Source of the DNA: an uncultured Collinsella sp. | Lineage (GTDB): Bacteria > Actinomycetota > Coriobacteriia > Coriobacteriales > Coriobacteriaceae | NCBI GenBank assembly: GCA_900549215.1 | Contig: URNJ01000022.1 | Coordinates: 1 to 17,025, forward strand | Direction of reading: 5' to 3' | Length of the DNA stretch: 17,025 bases | In this document: positions 1 to 7,351 of the stretch, one piece after another | Layout: every line of letters begins with the position of its first letter | Numbering within the stretch: position 1 is the stretch's first letter | Notes under the pieces: model-generated | What the model was told of the DNA's origin: nothing | The model's input: the letters and a program-made list of their open reading frames with translations, nothing else | Databases searched by the model: none | Program-made: the position numbers and the translations under genes

Positions 1-2013
1 CCACTGGAAGAAGCCTGGCATCATCTCGATGGGGTACATGCCCGACGAACCCGGGATCTGCACGATAACCAGAATGACGCCGATAGCCTTGCCGATGTGC
101 TTAAACGTGGTGGACAGCGCATAGATGATATTGACGTAGGTGAACGAGATGGCGATGCCGCCCAGCACGAACAGCAGCGGGCTGACGCACTGTACGCCGA
201 TCACCAGATCGCCTACCGTAACGATGATGGCCTGCAACGCGCCCAGGATCACCAGGAGCAACCAGCGGCCAAAGTAGCCCTGACGCGCGGTAAAGCTGCC
301 GATGCCTTCGCGGTCGACCTCGAGCTTGTAGATGGCGATAAGCACGTAGCCGCCCACCCACAGCGCCAGATTGGTATAGAACGGGGCAATGCCCGAACCA
401 AAGCTCTTGACCGGGTAAATTGACTTTGAGGTCAGCTCGACCGGAGATGCCATGAAGTCTGCAACATCATCGACGTCGACGCCCATCAGGCCGGCCAGCT
501 CGCCCATGGACTCGGAGGTCTGTAGCGCCGCGATGTCGTTGGCGGCGGTTGCGAGCTTGTCCTGGACCTTGGCAAGCGAGGCATCGGTCTGGGACAGCGT
601 GGTCTTGGCCTGACCGAGCGTGGCGTTGAGTTGCGAAAGTGTACCGCGCGCACTTGCAATAGTAGGCGTGAGGCCAGACACGATTCCCGTCAGATCACCC
701 GAGACGGCGGCAAACGAATCAAGTGCGCTCGAGACCTTCGGCAGCGCGTTTTGACCCAGGTCCGTCTGGGCCTGGCCAAGGTTGGTCGCACCGGTCTGAA
801 TTGCGTTATTGATAGCGTCGCTGGCACCCGAGACAGCCGCGGCGTCATTCGCCATGGCGCTCGACTGCGCAGACAGACCGTCCTTGATGCTCTGAAGCTT
901 TTCATTCTGCTCGCGGAGCAAATCGATGATCGATACAATGCGCGCGTCAATTTCCTTGGAACCTGTCGACGTGTCATTGACGAGAATTTCCAAGTGCCCG
1001 ATAACGGCCTTATTGTGGTCGATCGTCGCTTGGAGAGACTCAAGCGAGTTGTCGATACGGGTAGTCGTAGATGCGACCGTGCCCGTCAGCTTGCCAATCG
1101 CAGCGTTTGCGGAGGCTGACGTCTTGGTGAGCGCAAGGCTGCCTTCCGAGAGCGCCTTGGAGAGCGAGGCGACAGAGTTGCCCGCCGTGGCGCGAGCCTC
1201 GCCCAGCAGGTCATTGCCCTGGGAGATCGCCTGCGTCAGCGACGGCGCCTGACCCTGCAGACCGGCAAGTGCCGCATCTGCCGAGGCAATGGAACCACTC
1301 GTCTTATCGATGGCGGCATTCATGTCGCCAATCGAATCACGCACTTCGCCCAACGTATCGGAAGCCTCTGATACCGAACCGGCCAACGAATCCTGAGTCT
1401 GGGTTGCCTTGTCCTTTAAATCGACTCCGGCATCCTTGGCAATACTGGCAACGGTCTCGCCCACCGTGGAGACAAATTCCGAGTTGATCTGCTCCTCGAT
1501 GGTGTTTGCACCGGTGTCGGTAACCTTGGGCGCAATAGCGCTCTTCTTCTCATTGACGTAGTACGTAAGCTTGGGCTGATGGTAGTTGCCGTCGAGCATC
1601 GAAACCAGGTTATCCGAGAAGTTCTTGGGGACTACGATGGCCGCATAGTACTCACCGCTCTCGACGCCCTCTTTGGCATCGGCCGCAGAATCGACGAAGG
1701 TCCAGCCCAGCTGATCGTTCTCCTTGAGCTGATCGACGACCTGATCGCCCGCGTTGAGCTCGCCCACCAGGTCGTTTTGGGTGCCCCGATCGTTGTTGGC
1801 GATGGCAATCTTGATGCCCTGGGTGTTTCCGTACGGATCCCAGTTGGCCACGATGTTGTACCAGGCATACAGCGAGGGAATAACGCACACGCCAAGGGTA
1901 ACCACCAAGGCGACGGGGTTCACAAGCAGTCGCTTAATGTCGCGCTTGAATATCGCAAAGGAGACCTTTGCGTTGGATAGTTTGCTGCCGAGACTCACGC
2001 TTGGACCATCCAT
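1..2013 (-). CDS. YhgE/Pip domain membrane protein, 3' end beyond the window
   Basis: I translated this minus-strand frame by hand; it is open for 671 codons from an ATG at 2013 to the left edge, so the C-terminus is missing. The N-terminus has a cytoplasmic basic segment and one membrane helix (about residues 31-50, ending in PSLYAWYNIVANWDPYGNT), a hallmark of the YhgE/phage infection protein (Pip) family. A long Ala/Ser/Leu-rich, probably coiled-coil extracytoplasmic stalk follows (about 190-520), then at least four membrane helices from about residue 545, the ABC-2-permease-like half of the family. Members have been linked to phage receptors and to type VII-like secretion (established for relatives), but the substrate here is unknown. 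The start is uncertain: an in-frame ATG at 2049 and a GTG at 1998 are alternatives, and none has a strong ribosome binding site. Confidence 0.87.
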   Translation of the reverse strand, partial: MDGPSVSLGSKLSNAKVSFAIFKRDIKRLLVNPVALVVTLGVCVIPSLYAWYNIVANWDPYGNTQGIKIAIANNDRGTQNDLVGELNAGDQVVDQLKENDQLGWTFVDSAADAKEGVESGEYYAAIVVPKNFSDNLVSMLDGNYHQPKLTYYVNEKKSAIAPKVTDTGANTIEEQINSEFVSTVGETVASIAKDAGVDLKDKATQTQDSLAGSVSEASDTLGEVRDSIGDMNAAIDKTSGSIASADAALAGLQGQAPSLTQAISQGNDLLGEARATAGNSVASLSKALSEGSLALTKTSASANAAIGKLTGTVASTTTRIDNSLESLQATIDHNKAVIGHLEILVNDTSTGSKEIDARIVSIIDLLREQNEKLQSIKDGLSAQSSAMANDAAAVSGASDAINNAIQTGATNLGQAQTDLGQNALPKVSSALDSFAAVSGDLTGIVSGLTPTIASARGTLSQLNATLGQAKTTLSQTDASLAKVQDKLATAANDIAALQTSESMGELAGLMGVDVDDVADFMASPVELTSKSIYPVKSFGSGIAPFYTNLALWVGGYVLIAIYKLEVDREGIGSFTARQGYFGRWLLLVILGALQAIIVTVGDLVIGVQCVSPLLFVLGGIAISFTYVNIIYALSTTFKHIGKAIGVILVIVQIPGSSGMYPIEMMPGFFQW

Positions 2014-2074
2014 CCTGTCGTTGAATCGAATCGTACTATCGACAACCATTGTAGTAGGCGCTTTAACGTCTCAA

Positions 2075-2140
2075 AGCACAATGGTGCTGAGTTTTGCGGG
2101 TAGCAATATACTACGAAGATGAGTTAGCGTACAGATGTAC
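2075..2140 (-). promoter_or_regulatory. Possible promoter/operator region of the YhgE/Pip gene
   Basis: Two short inverted repeats flank a TATATT hexamer (minus strand): GTACA-GA-TGTAC at 2129-2140 and AGCAC-N4-GTGCT at 2075-2088, each with perfect 5-bp arms. YhgE/Pip genes are often next to TetR-type repressors, but no regulator gene is visible here. The assignment is inferred from position only. Confidence 0.25.
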
Positions 2141-2181
2141 AGTATCTTAAATTTCAGCAGGTCACAAAACCACAACCCGCA

Positions 2182-2216
2182 CAAATAAATGATCCCTTGG
2201 GGACGAAGGGATCATT
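2182..2216 (-). terminator. Intrinsic terminator downstream of htpG
   Basis: Perfect 11-bp arms, AATGATCCCTT (2188-2198) and AAGGGATCATT (2206-2216), enclose a 7-base loop. On the minus strand the stem is followed by TATTTG, a modest U-rich tail. It lies about 110 bases past the htpG stop and before the next minus-strand gene. Confidence 0.7.
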
Positions 2217-2224
2217 CAAAAGGA

Positions 2225-2294
2225 AACGAGAGTGGAAAATCTCCCACTTCAAGCCCGCATTCGAGCCAAAAGTGGGAGATTATCCACTCTCGTT
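2225..2294. repeat. Long imperfect palindrome (25-bp arms), candidate interspersed hairpin element
   Basis: The left arm at 2225-2249 (AACGAGAGTGGA, then A, then AATCTCCCACTT) is the reverse complement of 2270-2294 at 24 of 25 positions, around a 20-base spacer (2250-2269). The single mismatch is central (2237 against 2282). It sits 30 bases past the htpG stop. The stem is too long and lacks a U-tract, so it is not a standard terminator. It resembles REP/MITE-like intergenic hairpins, but only one copy is in this window. Confidence 0.75.
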
Positions 2295-2324
2295 CTAATC
2301 TAGCTACGGTGCCGTATCCCCGAA

Positions 2325-4349
2325 CTACATCAAGTTGCAGACAGCCGCCGCGAAGGCCACGGGGTCCTCGGGGAGGATGCCCTCGACCAGCAGGGCCTGA
2401 TCGTAGAGCAAGCCGGAGTACTGCTTGATCTTGTCGGCGTCGCCTGCCTTCTGGGCAGCGACAAGCTTGTCAAAGACCGGGTGCTTGGCGTTGAGTTCGA
2501 GCACGCGCTGGCTCTTGGGCATGCCGTCGGGCGCGCCCTCGGGTCCCTTCTGGAGCACCTTCTCCATCTCGAGCGAAAGCGGGCCCTCGGTGGTGATGCA
2601 AGCGGGGGCATCGGTCAGGCGCGCGGAGACGGCAACTTTCTCGACCTTGTCACCGAGCGCCTCCTTCATAGCGCTAAAGAGGTCCTCGTTCTCCTTGGTG
2701 GCGTCCTCGGCCTCCTTCTTCTCGTCCTCGGTCGCCAGGTCAAGATCACCGGTCGCAACGTTCTTGAGCTCTAGATGACGATCCTCGACCTCGGGCTCGG
2801 CACCGTCGGCCACAGCCTTCTCGGCAGCCTCGCGGGCAGCATCGTCCTCGTAGATCTTGGGCATATCGGCGGCAACGTACTCACGCATAGCCTGGAACGT
2901 GAACTCATCCACATCCTGCGTCAGCAGCAGCACGTCATAGCCGCGGTCGAGCACGCCCTTTACCACGGGCATCTTGGCCAAGCGCTCACGCGAGTCGCCG
3001 GCGGCGTAGTAGATGGCCTTCTGATCCTCAGGCATGCCCTTGGCATACTCGGCCAGGGTAATCATCTTCTGTTCCTTGGCAGACCAGAACAGCAACAGGT
3101 CGGCGAGCTCATCGGCCTTCATGCCATAGCTCGAGTAGATGCCGTACTTAAGACCGCGGCCAAAGTTCTCAAAGAACTTCTCGTAGGCCTCGCGGTCGTT
3201 GTCACGCATATCCTCAAGGTCGGCGGTAATCTTCTTTTCCACACGCTTGGCGATGGCCTTGAGCTGACGGTTCTGCTGCAGCGTCTCGCGCGAGATGTTG
3301 AGCGACACGTCGGCGGAATCCACGACGCCGCGGACAAAGTTGTAGTAGTCGGGCAGCAGGTCGTCGCACTTCTCCATGATCAGGACGTTGGAGCTGTAGA
3401 GCGCCAGACCCTTCTCGTAGTCCTTGCTGTACAGATCGAACGGCGCGCGTCCCGGCACAAACAGCAGGGCGTCATACTCGAGCGTGCCCTCGGCGTGGAA
3501 GCTGATGGTGCGCGCAGGATCGTCAAAGTCGTGGAACGTGGACTTGTAGAACTCGTCGTAGTCCTTCTGCTCGACATCGGAGCTGTGCTTCTTCCAGATC
3601 GGTGTCATGGAATTGACGGTCTCGAGCTCCTGGTAGTCCTCGTACTCGGGCTTGTAATCGTCGCCGGCGTCCTCGGGCTTGGGTTTCTGGCGGCTCTTGG
3701 ACACCATCATCTGGATCGGGTAACGCACATAGTTACTGTACTGCTGAATCAGGCTCTTGAGACCCCACTCGGTCAGGAAGCGATCGTAGGTCTCGGCCTC
3801 GCCGTCGGCATCGAGCTTCTCGTTCTCGCGCAGCGTCAGGATGACATCGGTACCGTGCTCGGCGCGCTCGCCGTCCTCGATGGTGTAGCCCTCAAGACCG
3901 TCGGATTCCCACACATGGGCGACATCCTCGCCGTAGGCGCGGCTGACGACCTTCACATGGCTGGCGACCATAAAAGCCGAGTAGAAGCCCACGCCAAACT
4001 GACCGATGATGTCGACATCGGAGCCCTGCTGCTCGGCGTTCTCGGTCTTAAACTCCTCGGAGCCGGAATGGGCGATGGTGCCCAGATTGCGCTCCAGCTC
4101 CTCGGCGGTCATGCCAATGCCGTTATCCGAGATGGTAATGGTGCGGGCGTCTTTATCAAAGGAGACGCGAATGGCCAGGTCGCCCTGGTCGATCTTGACG
4201 CTCGGGTCCTGCAGGCTCTTAAAGTTGAGCTTGTCGACGGCGTCGCTCGCGTTAGAGATAAGCTCGCGCAGGAAGATTTCTTTATTGGTGTAGATGGAGT
4301 TGATCATGAGGTCGAGCAGTTTTTTGCTCTCGGTCTTAAATTGACGCAT
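2325..4349 (-). CDS. htpG: Molecular chaperone HtpG (Hsp90 family)
   Basis: A complete 674-residue cytosolic Hsp90 homologue that uses ATP to remodel client proteins, usually together with DnaK. The N-terminal GHKL ATPase domain shows ELISNASDAVDKL (catalytic Glu29, Mg-binding Asn33), DNGIGM (75-80, Asp75 binds adenine) and the lid motif GQFGVGFYSAF (116-126). The middle domain carries NISRETLQQNRQ (351-362), with the conserved arginine at 354 that contacts the ATP phosphate. The C-terminal dimerisation region follows. It is some 50 residues longer than E. coli HtpG (624), partly from an acidic Lys/Glu/Asp-rich stretch around residues 540-570. The ATG at 4349 is preceded by AAAGGA at a good distance. 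It is transcribed alone, between its own terminator and an upstream hairpin. Confidence 0.98.
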   Translation of the reverse strand: MRQFKTESKKLLDLMINSIYTNKEIFLRELISNASDAVDKLNFKSLQDPSVKIDQGDLAIRVSFDKDARTITISDNGIGMTAEELERNLGTIAHSGSEEFKTENAEQQGSDVDIIGQFGVGFYSAFMVASHVKVVSRAYGEDVAHVWESDGLEGYTIEDGERAEHGTDVILTLRENEKLDADGEAETYDRFLTEWGLKSLIQQYSNYVRYPIQMMVSKSRQKPKPEDAGDDYKPEYEDYQELETVNSMTPIWKKHSSDVEQKDYDEFYKSTFHDFDDPARTISFHAEGTLEYDALLFVPGRAPFDLYSKDYEKGLALYSSNVLIMEKCDDLLPDYYNFVRGVVDSADVSLNISRETLQQNRQLKAIAKRVEKKITADLEDMRDNDREAYEKFFENFGRGLKYGIYSSYGMKADELADLLLFWSAKEQKMITLAEYAKGMPEDQKAIYYAAGDSRERLAKMPVVKGVLDRGYDVLLLTQDVDEFTFQAMREYVAADMPKIYEDDAAREAAEKAVADGAEPEVEDRHLELKNVATGDLDLATEDEKKEAEDATKENEDLFSAMKEALGDKVEKVAVSARLTDAPACITTEGPLSLEMEKVLQKGPEGAPDGMPKSQRVLELNAKHPVFDKLVAAQKAGDADKIKQYSGLLYDQALLVEGILPEDPVAFAAAVCNLM

Positions 4350-4379
4350 GTGCAGTCCTTTCGCGCTATCCCCGTCCGC

Positions 4380-4404
4380 AAAAACGGCCCGGTTGCCCGA
4401 GCCG
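4380..4404 (-). terminator. Terminator-like hairpin upstream of htpG
   Basis: On the minus strand CGGCTCGG (4404-4397) pairs with CCGGGCCG (4392-4385) around a GCAA tetraloop, with one G-U pair, and is followed by TTTTT (4384-4380). This is a textbook intrinsic terminator. It could end the acetyltransferase/polysaccharide transcript. If htpG is transcribed from the TATAAA-like box at 4436-4441, it would lie inside the htpG leader and could act as an attenuator. Confidence 0.7.
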
Positions 4405-4435
4405 GATCGCAGACCTGCTATGTTCAGACTTAGAT

Positions 4436-4487
4436 TTTATAACCCATTAACGCGCATATATACATACGGAATCGAAAAACTGTATGT
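4436..4487 (-). promoter_or_regulatory. Possible htpG promoter with an inverted repeat
   Basis: A TATAAA hexamer (minus strand, 4441-4436) is a plausible -10 box; the expected -35 position has only TGTATA. The inverted repeat ACATAC (4462-4467) / GTATGT (4482-4487), separated by 14 bases, overlaps the -35 area. I saw no CIRCE, HAIR or CtsR-type heat-shock operator. Low certainty. Confidence 0.3.
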
Positions 4488-4551
4488 CCGAGCGCTCTGA
4501 TGCGCCAATTGCCAAGGAGTGTCCCAAACTGCCGGCAGGAAAGGAACGTTC

Positions 4552-5052
4552 CTATCTGCCATCTACGCGCTTGGCCATCCAGGCATGAGGCTGGCCCTCG
4601 TCTTCGTAGTCCACCGGGGCAATCTGCGTGTAGCCCGCCTTGGCATAGAGCGGCAGCACGTATTCCTGAGCATGCAGCTTAATGAGCTTGGCGCCGGCAT
4701 CACGCGCGCACGTATCACTGGCCTCGACAATCTTGCTCGCCAAACCGCGACGGCGCATGCTCGGCAGCACGGCCACGCGCCCCATAATGTAGGCCTCCCC
4801 CGCCGCGACACCTTCGTCCAAGTCGCACGCCGGCGACACCGGAGCCTCTGCGTCAGCCGCGCGCTCAAGCTCTTCGGGAAACACGCGCGAGCAACCGGCA
4901 AGCTCGCCGTCTACATAGAGCGTCACATGAATGCAGTTCGGATCCTCGTCGATAGCGTCGAACTCATTCTCGTAGCCCTGCTCGTCCATAAAAATGACGC
5001 GGCGCACCAACGCCGCGTCATCAAAGCATCCCGTCTTAAGTTGGATATCCAT
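4552..5052 (-). CDS. GNAT family N-acetyltransferase
   Basis: A 166-residue protein with the acetyl-CoA-binding core of GNAT enzymes: MGRVAVLPSMRRRGLASKIV (residues 90-109), containing the R-x-x-G-x-A pyrophosphate loop (R100-A105). A C-terminal HAQEYVLPLYAKAGY segment follows. The early VRRVIFMDEQGYENEFDAIDED stretch resembles ElaA/YjcF-like members; their substrate is not established, so none is assigned. I prefer the ATG at 5052 because GAAAGGG precedes it by 5 bases; an in-frame ATG at 5070 would add six residues but lacks a ribosome binding site. It starts about 39 bases after the phosphatase gene and may be co-transcribed with the polysaccharide cassette without being functionally related. 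Confidence 0.85.
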   Translation of the reverse strand: MDIQLKTGCFDDAALVRRVIFMDEQGYENEFDAIDEDPNCIHVTLYVDGELAGCSRVFPEELERAADAEAPVSPACDLDEGVAAGEAYIMGRVAVLPSMRRRGLASKIVEASDTCARDAGAKLIKLHAQEYVLPLYAKAGYTQIAPVDYEDEGQPHAWMAKRVDGR

Positions 5053-5091
5053 GGCTGCCCTTTCATTCAATGCGAACGTTAGGGACAGATT

Positions 5092-5742
5092 TTAGCGAAA
5101 ATGAGCTCCGCGTACGCTAAACTTCGCGCGAGCCTTCGCCAGGCAGTCGTAATGACCCACGTTATGGGCATCGCTCGCGATGAAGCTGTACAGGTTCTGA
5201 TCGAACAGGCGCTGTGCCGGCTTTTTCTCGCGACCAAAGCGACCGCCGGCAATAAAGTCCGCCGAAGCCTGCAGCTTGCAGCCCATATCGACCAGGCGCT
5301 CCGCCACGCTTACATCCTTTTGAACCGCACGATAGCGCTCAGGATGAGCGATGATCACCTGGTAGCCACGGCACTGCAAATCGTAAATCGTGTTCTCGTA
5401 CTCTCTAAACGCATACGCATCGGCATGTGTCGAAAGCTCGAGCAGAAACTCGTTGGTTCCATCGAAATGCAAGTGCTCCGCGGCATCGATACCAAGTTCA
5501 ACGAGCTTTCGATGGTTGACCTCGAAGCCCATCTGGAGCGGAAAACCGTCAGCGTTATCACGCAGCAGCTCAAAGGCATCCCACATCTTGTCGTAATCAA
5601 AATAGGGATCACGGCAGTGAGGAGTGCAAACGATTCTGGTTACACCGGCCCGCTTGGCAGCCTCGAGCATCGCCAAGCTCTCATCGAGATCGGCGGCGCC
5701 GTCGTCTACACCCGGCAAGATATGGCAATGAATGTCACGCAT
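5092..5742 (-). CDS. CpsB/CapC/YwqE-type tyrosine-protein phosphatase (PHP domain)
   Basis: 216 residues, the usual length of CpsB/YwqE metal-dependent phosphotyrosine phosphatases. PHP-fold metal ligands are visible in order: H5 and H7 (DIHCHILPGVDDG), D13, H42 (TPH), E74 (GFEVN), H133 (AHPERY, with R136) and D191/H193 (SDAH). In Gram-positive capsule systems this enzyme removes phosphates from the C-terminal tyrosine cluster of the partner kinase, resetting the cycle of polymer elongation and export. It is encoded 17 bases after the kinase stop, with AAGG before its ATG, so the two are almost certainly co-transcribed. All catalytic positions look intact. Confidence 0.93.
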   Translation of the reverse strand: MRDIHCHILPGVDDGAADLDESLAMLEAAKRAGVTRIVCTPHCRDPYFDYDKMWDAFELLRDNADGFPLQMGFEVNHRKLVELGIDAAEHLHFDGTNEFLLELSTHADAYAFREYENTIYDLQCRGYQVIIAHPERYRAVQKDVSVAERLVDMGCKLQASADFIAGGRFGREKKPAQRLFDQNLYSFIASDAHNVGHYDCLAKARAKFSVRGAHFR

Positions 5743-5759
5743 AGGTCAGCCTTAATCAA

Positions 5760-6497
5760 CTAAACGTTTGCTCGGTTGGTGAAGATGCCCTTTTTGGAAG
5801 TCCCCTGATCGTCGGAGCCCTTCTTAACCTTCTTACCGTCCTTGGTGTAGTAGGAGTAGTAGTACTCGCTGGTCTCGGTCTCGCAGTAGTTCATGACGGT
5901 ACCGATGAGCTTGACCTTCTCGGACTTCTTAAGCTGGCCGATAGCGTTGAGTGCCTCCTCGCGCTTGGTGAAGTCCTCGCGCACCACGAACAGCGTACCG
6001 TCGGTCAGGCTGGCAATCTCGGCAGCATCGATGAAGGTGCCGACCGGGGGAGCATCAAAGATGACGTAATGGAACTTGGCGGACAGTGCCTTTACCAACT
6101 TGGCAAAGCGGTGAGAGACGATGATGTCGGCAGGATTGGGAATATGCGGCTCGGCATCGAGGAAGTAGAAGTTCTTCTGACCCGTCTCGACAATTGCCTG
6201 GTCAATGGAGATCTGCTCGGAAAGGACCGCATAGAGTCCGCCGCGCGAACGAACGCCGAGCATATCGGAAAGGGACCTGCGGCGCATATCGGCCTCGACC
6301 AGGAGCACGGACTTGCCGCTCGTGGCGATAGCCTGGGCAAGGTTGATGGAAACCGTAGACTTGCCCTCGTTGGGAATCGAGGACGTGACGGTAATGGTGC
6401 GAATGGGGTCGTCCACGCTCGCAAAGCGGATGTTGGCCAGAAGGGTCTTGGCGGCATTCTGTACAACGAGCTTATCGGTGTTCTTTGCCTTAGCCAT
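5760..6497 (-). CDS. CpsD/CapB-type tyrosine-protein kinase (BY-kinase)
   Basis: A 245-residue cytoplasmic bacterial tyrosine kinase of the Gram-positive split type, in which a separate membrane adaptor supplies the activator. Its P-loop ATPase motifs are intact: Walker A in SSIPNEGKST (39-48, K46), Walker A' VLLVEAD (64-70) and Walker B VIFDAPP (145-151). The C-terminus has the autophosphorylation cluster SEYYYSYY (Y212, Y213, Y214, Y216, Y217) followed by a Lys-rich tail. The kinase controls exopolysaccharide chain length and export through cycles of phosphorylation. Its ATG lies 2 bases after the adaptor stop, and the AAAGGTGG ribosome binding site lies inside the adaptor gene, implying coupled translation. 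Confidence 0.95.
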   Translation of the reverse strand: MAKAKNTDKLVVQNAAKTLLANIRFASVDDPIRTITVTSSIPNEGKSTVSINLAQAIATSGKSVLLVEADMRRRSLSDMLGVRSRGGLYAVLSEQISIDQAIVETGQKNFYFLDAEPHIPNPADIIVSHRFAKLVKALSAKFHYVIFDAPPVGTFIDAAEIASLTDGTLFVVREDFTKREEALNAIGQLKKSEKVKLIGTVMNYCETETSEYYYSYYTKDGKKVKKGSDDQGTSKKGIFTNRANV

Positions 6498-6499
6498 GC

Positions 6500-7156
6500 C
6501 TATTTACCACCTTTCATAGCCGGAATTCGGCCAACAACGGGAATGCCCAGGAGCTCTTCTGCCTCTTCGGCACCGCGGATGCGGGTATTGAGCATGTCTG
6601 CCAAAACGACATAGGCAACTGCGATAAAGATACCGGCGAGGAACGCGACAGCAACGTACAGCATACGCTTGGGACCGCTGGGGGCTTCGGGGGTCTTAGC
6701 CTCGTCGATAACGTTGATGCTCTGGGCAGCGCCGACGTTCTGAGCGACCGTACTCACCGAGCTGGCCATGGCCTTTGCGACCTTAGCCGTCTCCTTGGCA
6801 TCGGTGCCGGTAACCGAAAGCGTAATGACACGCGTGGTGGTCTCGGAGGAAACAGACACCTTGTAGTCATCCAGATCGGTGAGGCCCAGTTCATTGGCTG
6901 CGCCGCTCTTAACGCTATCGCTATCCAGCAGCGTGGCGATATCGTTGGAAAGCATCTGACTCGCCGAGAGATCGTTGTAGCTCATCTGACCGCTATCGTC
7001 GGTCTTGGCGAGAATGTACATGCTCGTCGTCGCGGTATAGGTGTTGTCCATCGCAACGAAGGACACGATGCCCATGGCGATCGCGCAGACCACCGGAAGG
7101 GTGATGACCAGCTGAAGGTGCTTCTTCAGCAGCTGGAACAGTTCGAGAAGGGTCAT
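6500..7156 (-). CDS. Wzz/CapA-type chain-length determinant, kinase adaptor
   Basis: A 218-residue polysaccharide co-polymerase with the family's two-helix topology: TM1 at about residues 15-36, an extracytoplasmic domain (about 37-165) and TM2 at about 166-187, preceded by a Pro-rich segment (TPEAPSGPKR). The short cytoplasmic tail, TRIRGAEEAEELLGIPVVG (191-209), matches the region that in CapA/CpsC proteins docks on and activates the partner kinase. AAAGG precedes the ATG at 7156. It is the first gene of the three-gene cassette, with about 195 bases of upstream region for its own promoter. No polymerase, flippase or glycosyltransferase gene is visible alongside. Confidence 0.92.
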   Translation of the reverse strand: MTLLELFQLLKKHLQLVITLPVVCAIAMGIVSFVAMDNTYTATTSMYILAKTDDSGQMSYNDLSASQMLSNDIATLLDSDSVKSGAANELGLTDLDDYKVSVSSETTTRVITLSVTGTDAKETAKVAKAMASSVSTVAQNVGAAQSINVIDEAKTPEAPSGPKRMLYVAVAFLAGIFIAVAYVVLADMLNTRIRGAEEAEELLGIPVVGRIPAMKGGK

Positions 7157-7297
7157 GCAGCTTGCCTTTCATTTCCCCAGTTCGGATTGACAAAACTGTC
7201 CGTATGTTATCGCATCTTTTTACCGAGACCAAACTCTATACATAAGAAACAGGCTCTCCTGTAAAAATGTCGGAAGCAATCGTAAAATTGCACAACA
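7157..7297 (-). promoter_or_regulatory. Leader/promoter region of the Wzz-kinase-phosphatase cassette
   Basis: An AT-richer segment between the sensor-kinase stop and the adaptor gene. Candidate elements on the minus strand are TTTACA followed about 19 bases later by TATAGA, overlapped by a small inverted repeat ACAGG-CTCT-CCTGT (7249-7262). A second weak candidate (TTTGGT, 16 bases, GATAAC) lies closer to the gene. Neither is a strong consensus promoter. Confidence 0.3.
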
Positions 7298-7326
7298 ACG
7301 CCGCACCCGAAAGTCAAATGCGGCGT
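7298..7326 (-). terminator. Hairpin after the PhoR-like kinase gene
   Basis: ACGCCGCA (7298-7305) and TGCGGCGT (7319-7326) form a perfect 8-bp stem with a 13-base loop, about 25 bases past the sensor-kinase stop. The minus-strand tail is TGTTGTGC, only partly T-rich, so this is a weak or factor-assisted terminator. Confidence 0.5.
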
Positions 7327-7351
7327 CTGCATCAATATCTATGTTATATCG

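Larger units (their letters stand above)
2014..2324. other. Intergenic region between htpG and the YhgE/Pip gene
   Basis: This stretch of about 310 bases has no credible gene. In minus-strand order it holds a 70-bp imperfect palindrome (2225-2294), an intrinsic terminator (2182-2216), a small inverted repeat GTACA-GA-TGTAC (2129-2140), a TATATT-like -10 hexamer around 2105-2110 and a second inverted repeat AGCAC-N4-GTGCT (2075-2088). The last three probably form the promoter and operator region of the YhgE/Pip gene; I could not place a convincing -35 box. Confidence 0.6.

Noticed and set aside
2775..4433. 552-codon open frame on the plus strand
   Set aside because: It is antisense to htpG, whose motifs are unambiguous. 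Its translation is a Val/Leu/Gly/His-rich shadow, typical of the complementary frame of a high-GC gene.
4350..4551. CIRCE, HAIR or CtsR heat-shock operator upstream of htpG
   Set aside because: I looked for TTAGCACTC/GAGTGCTAA, CTTGAGT/ACTCAAG and repeated GGTCAAA-type motifs and saw none.
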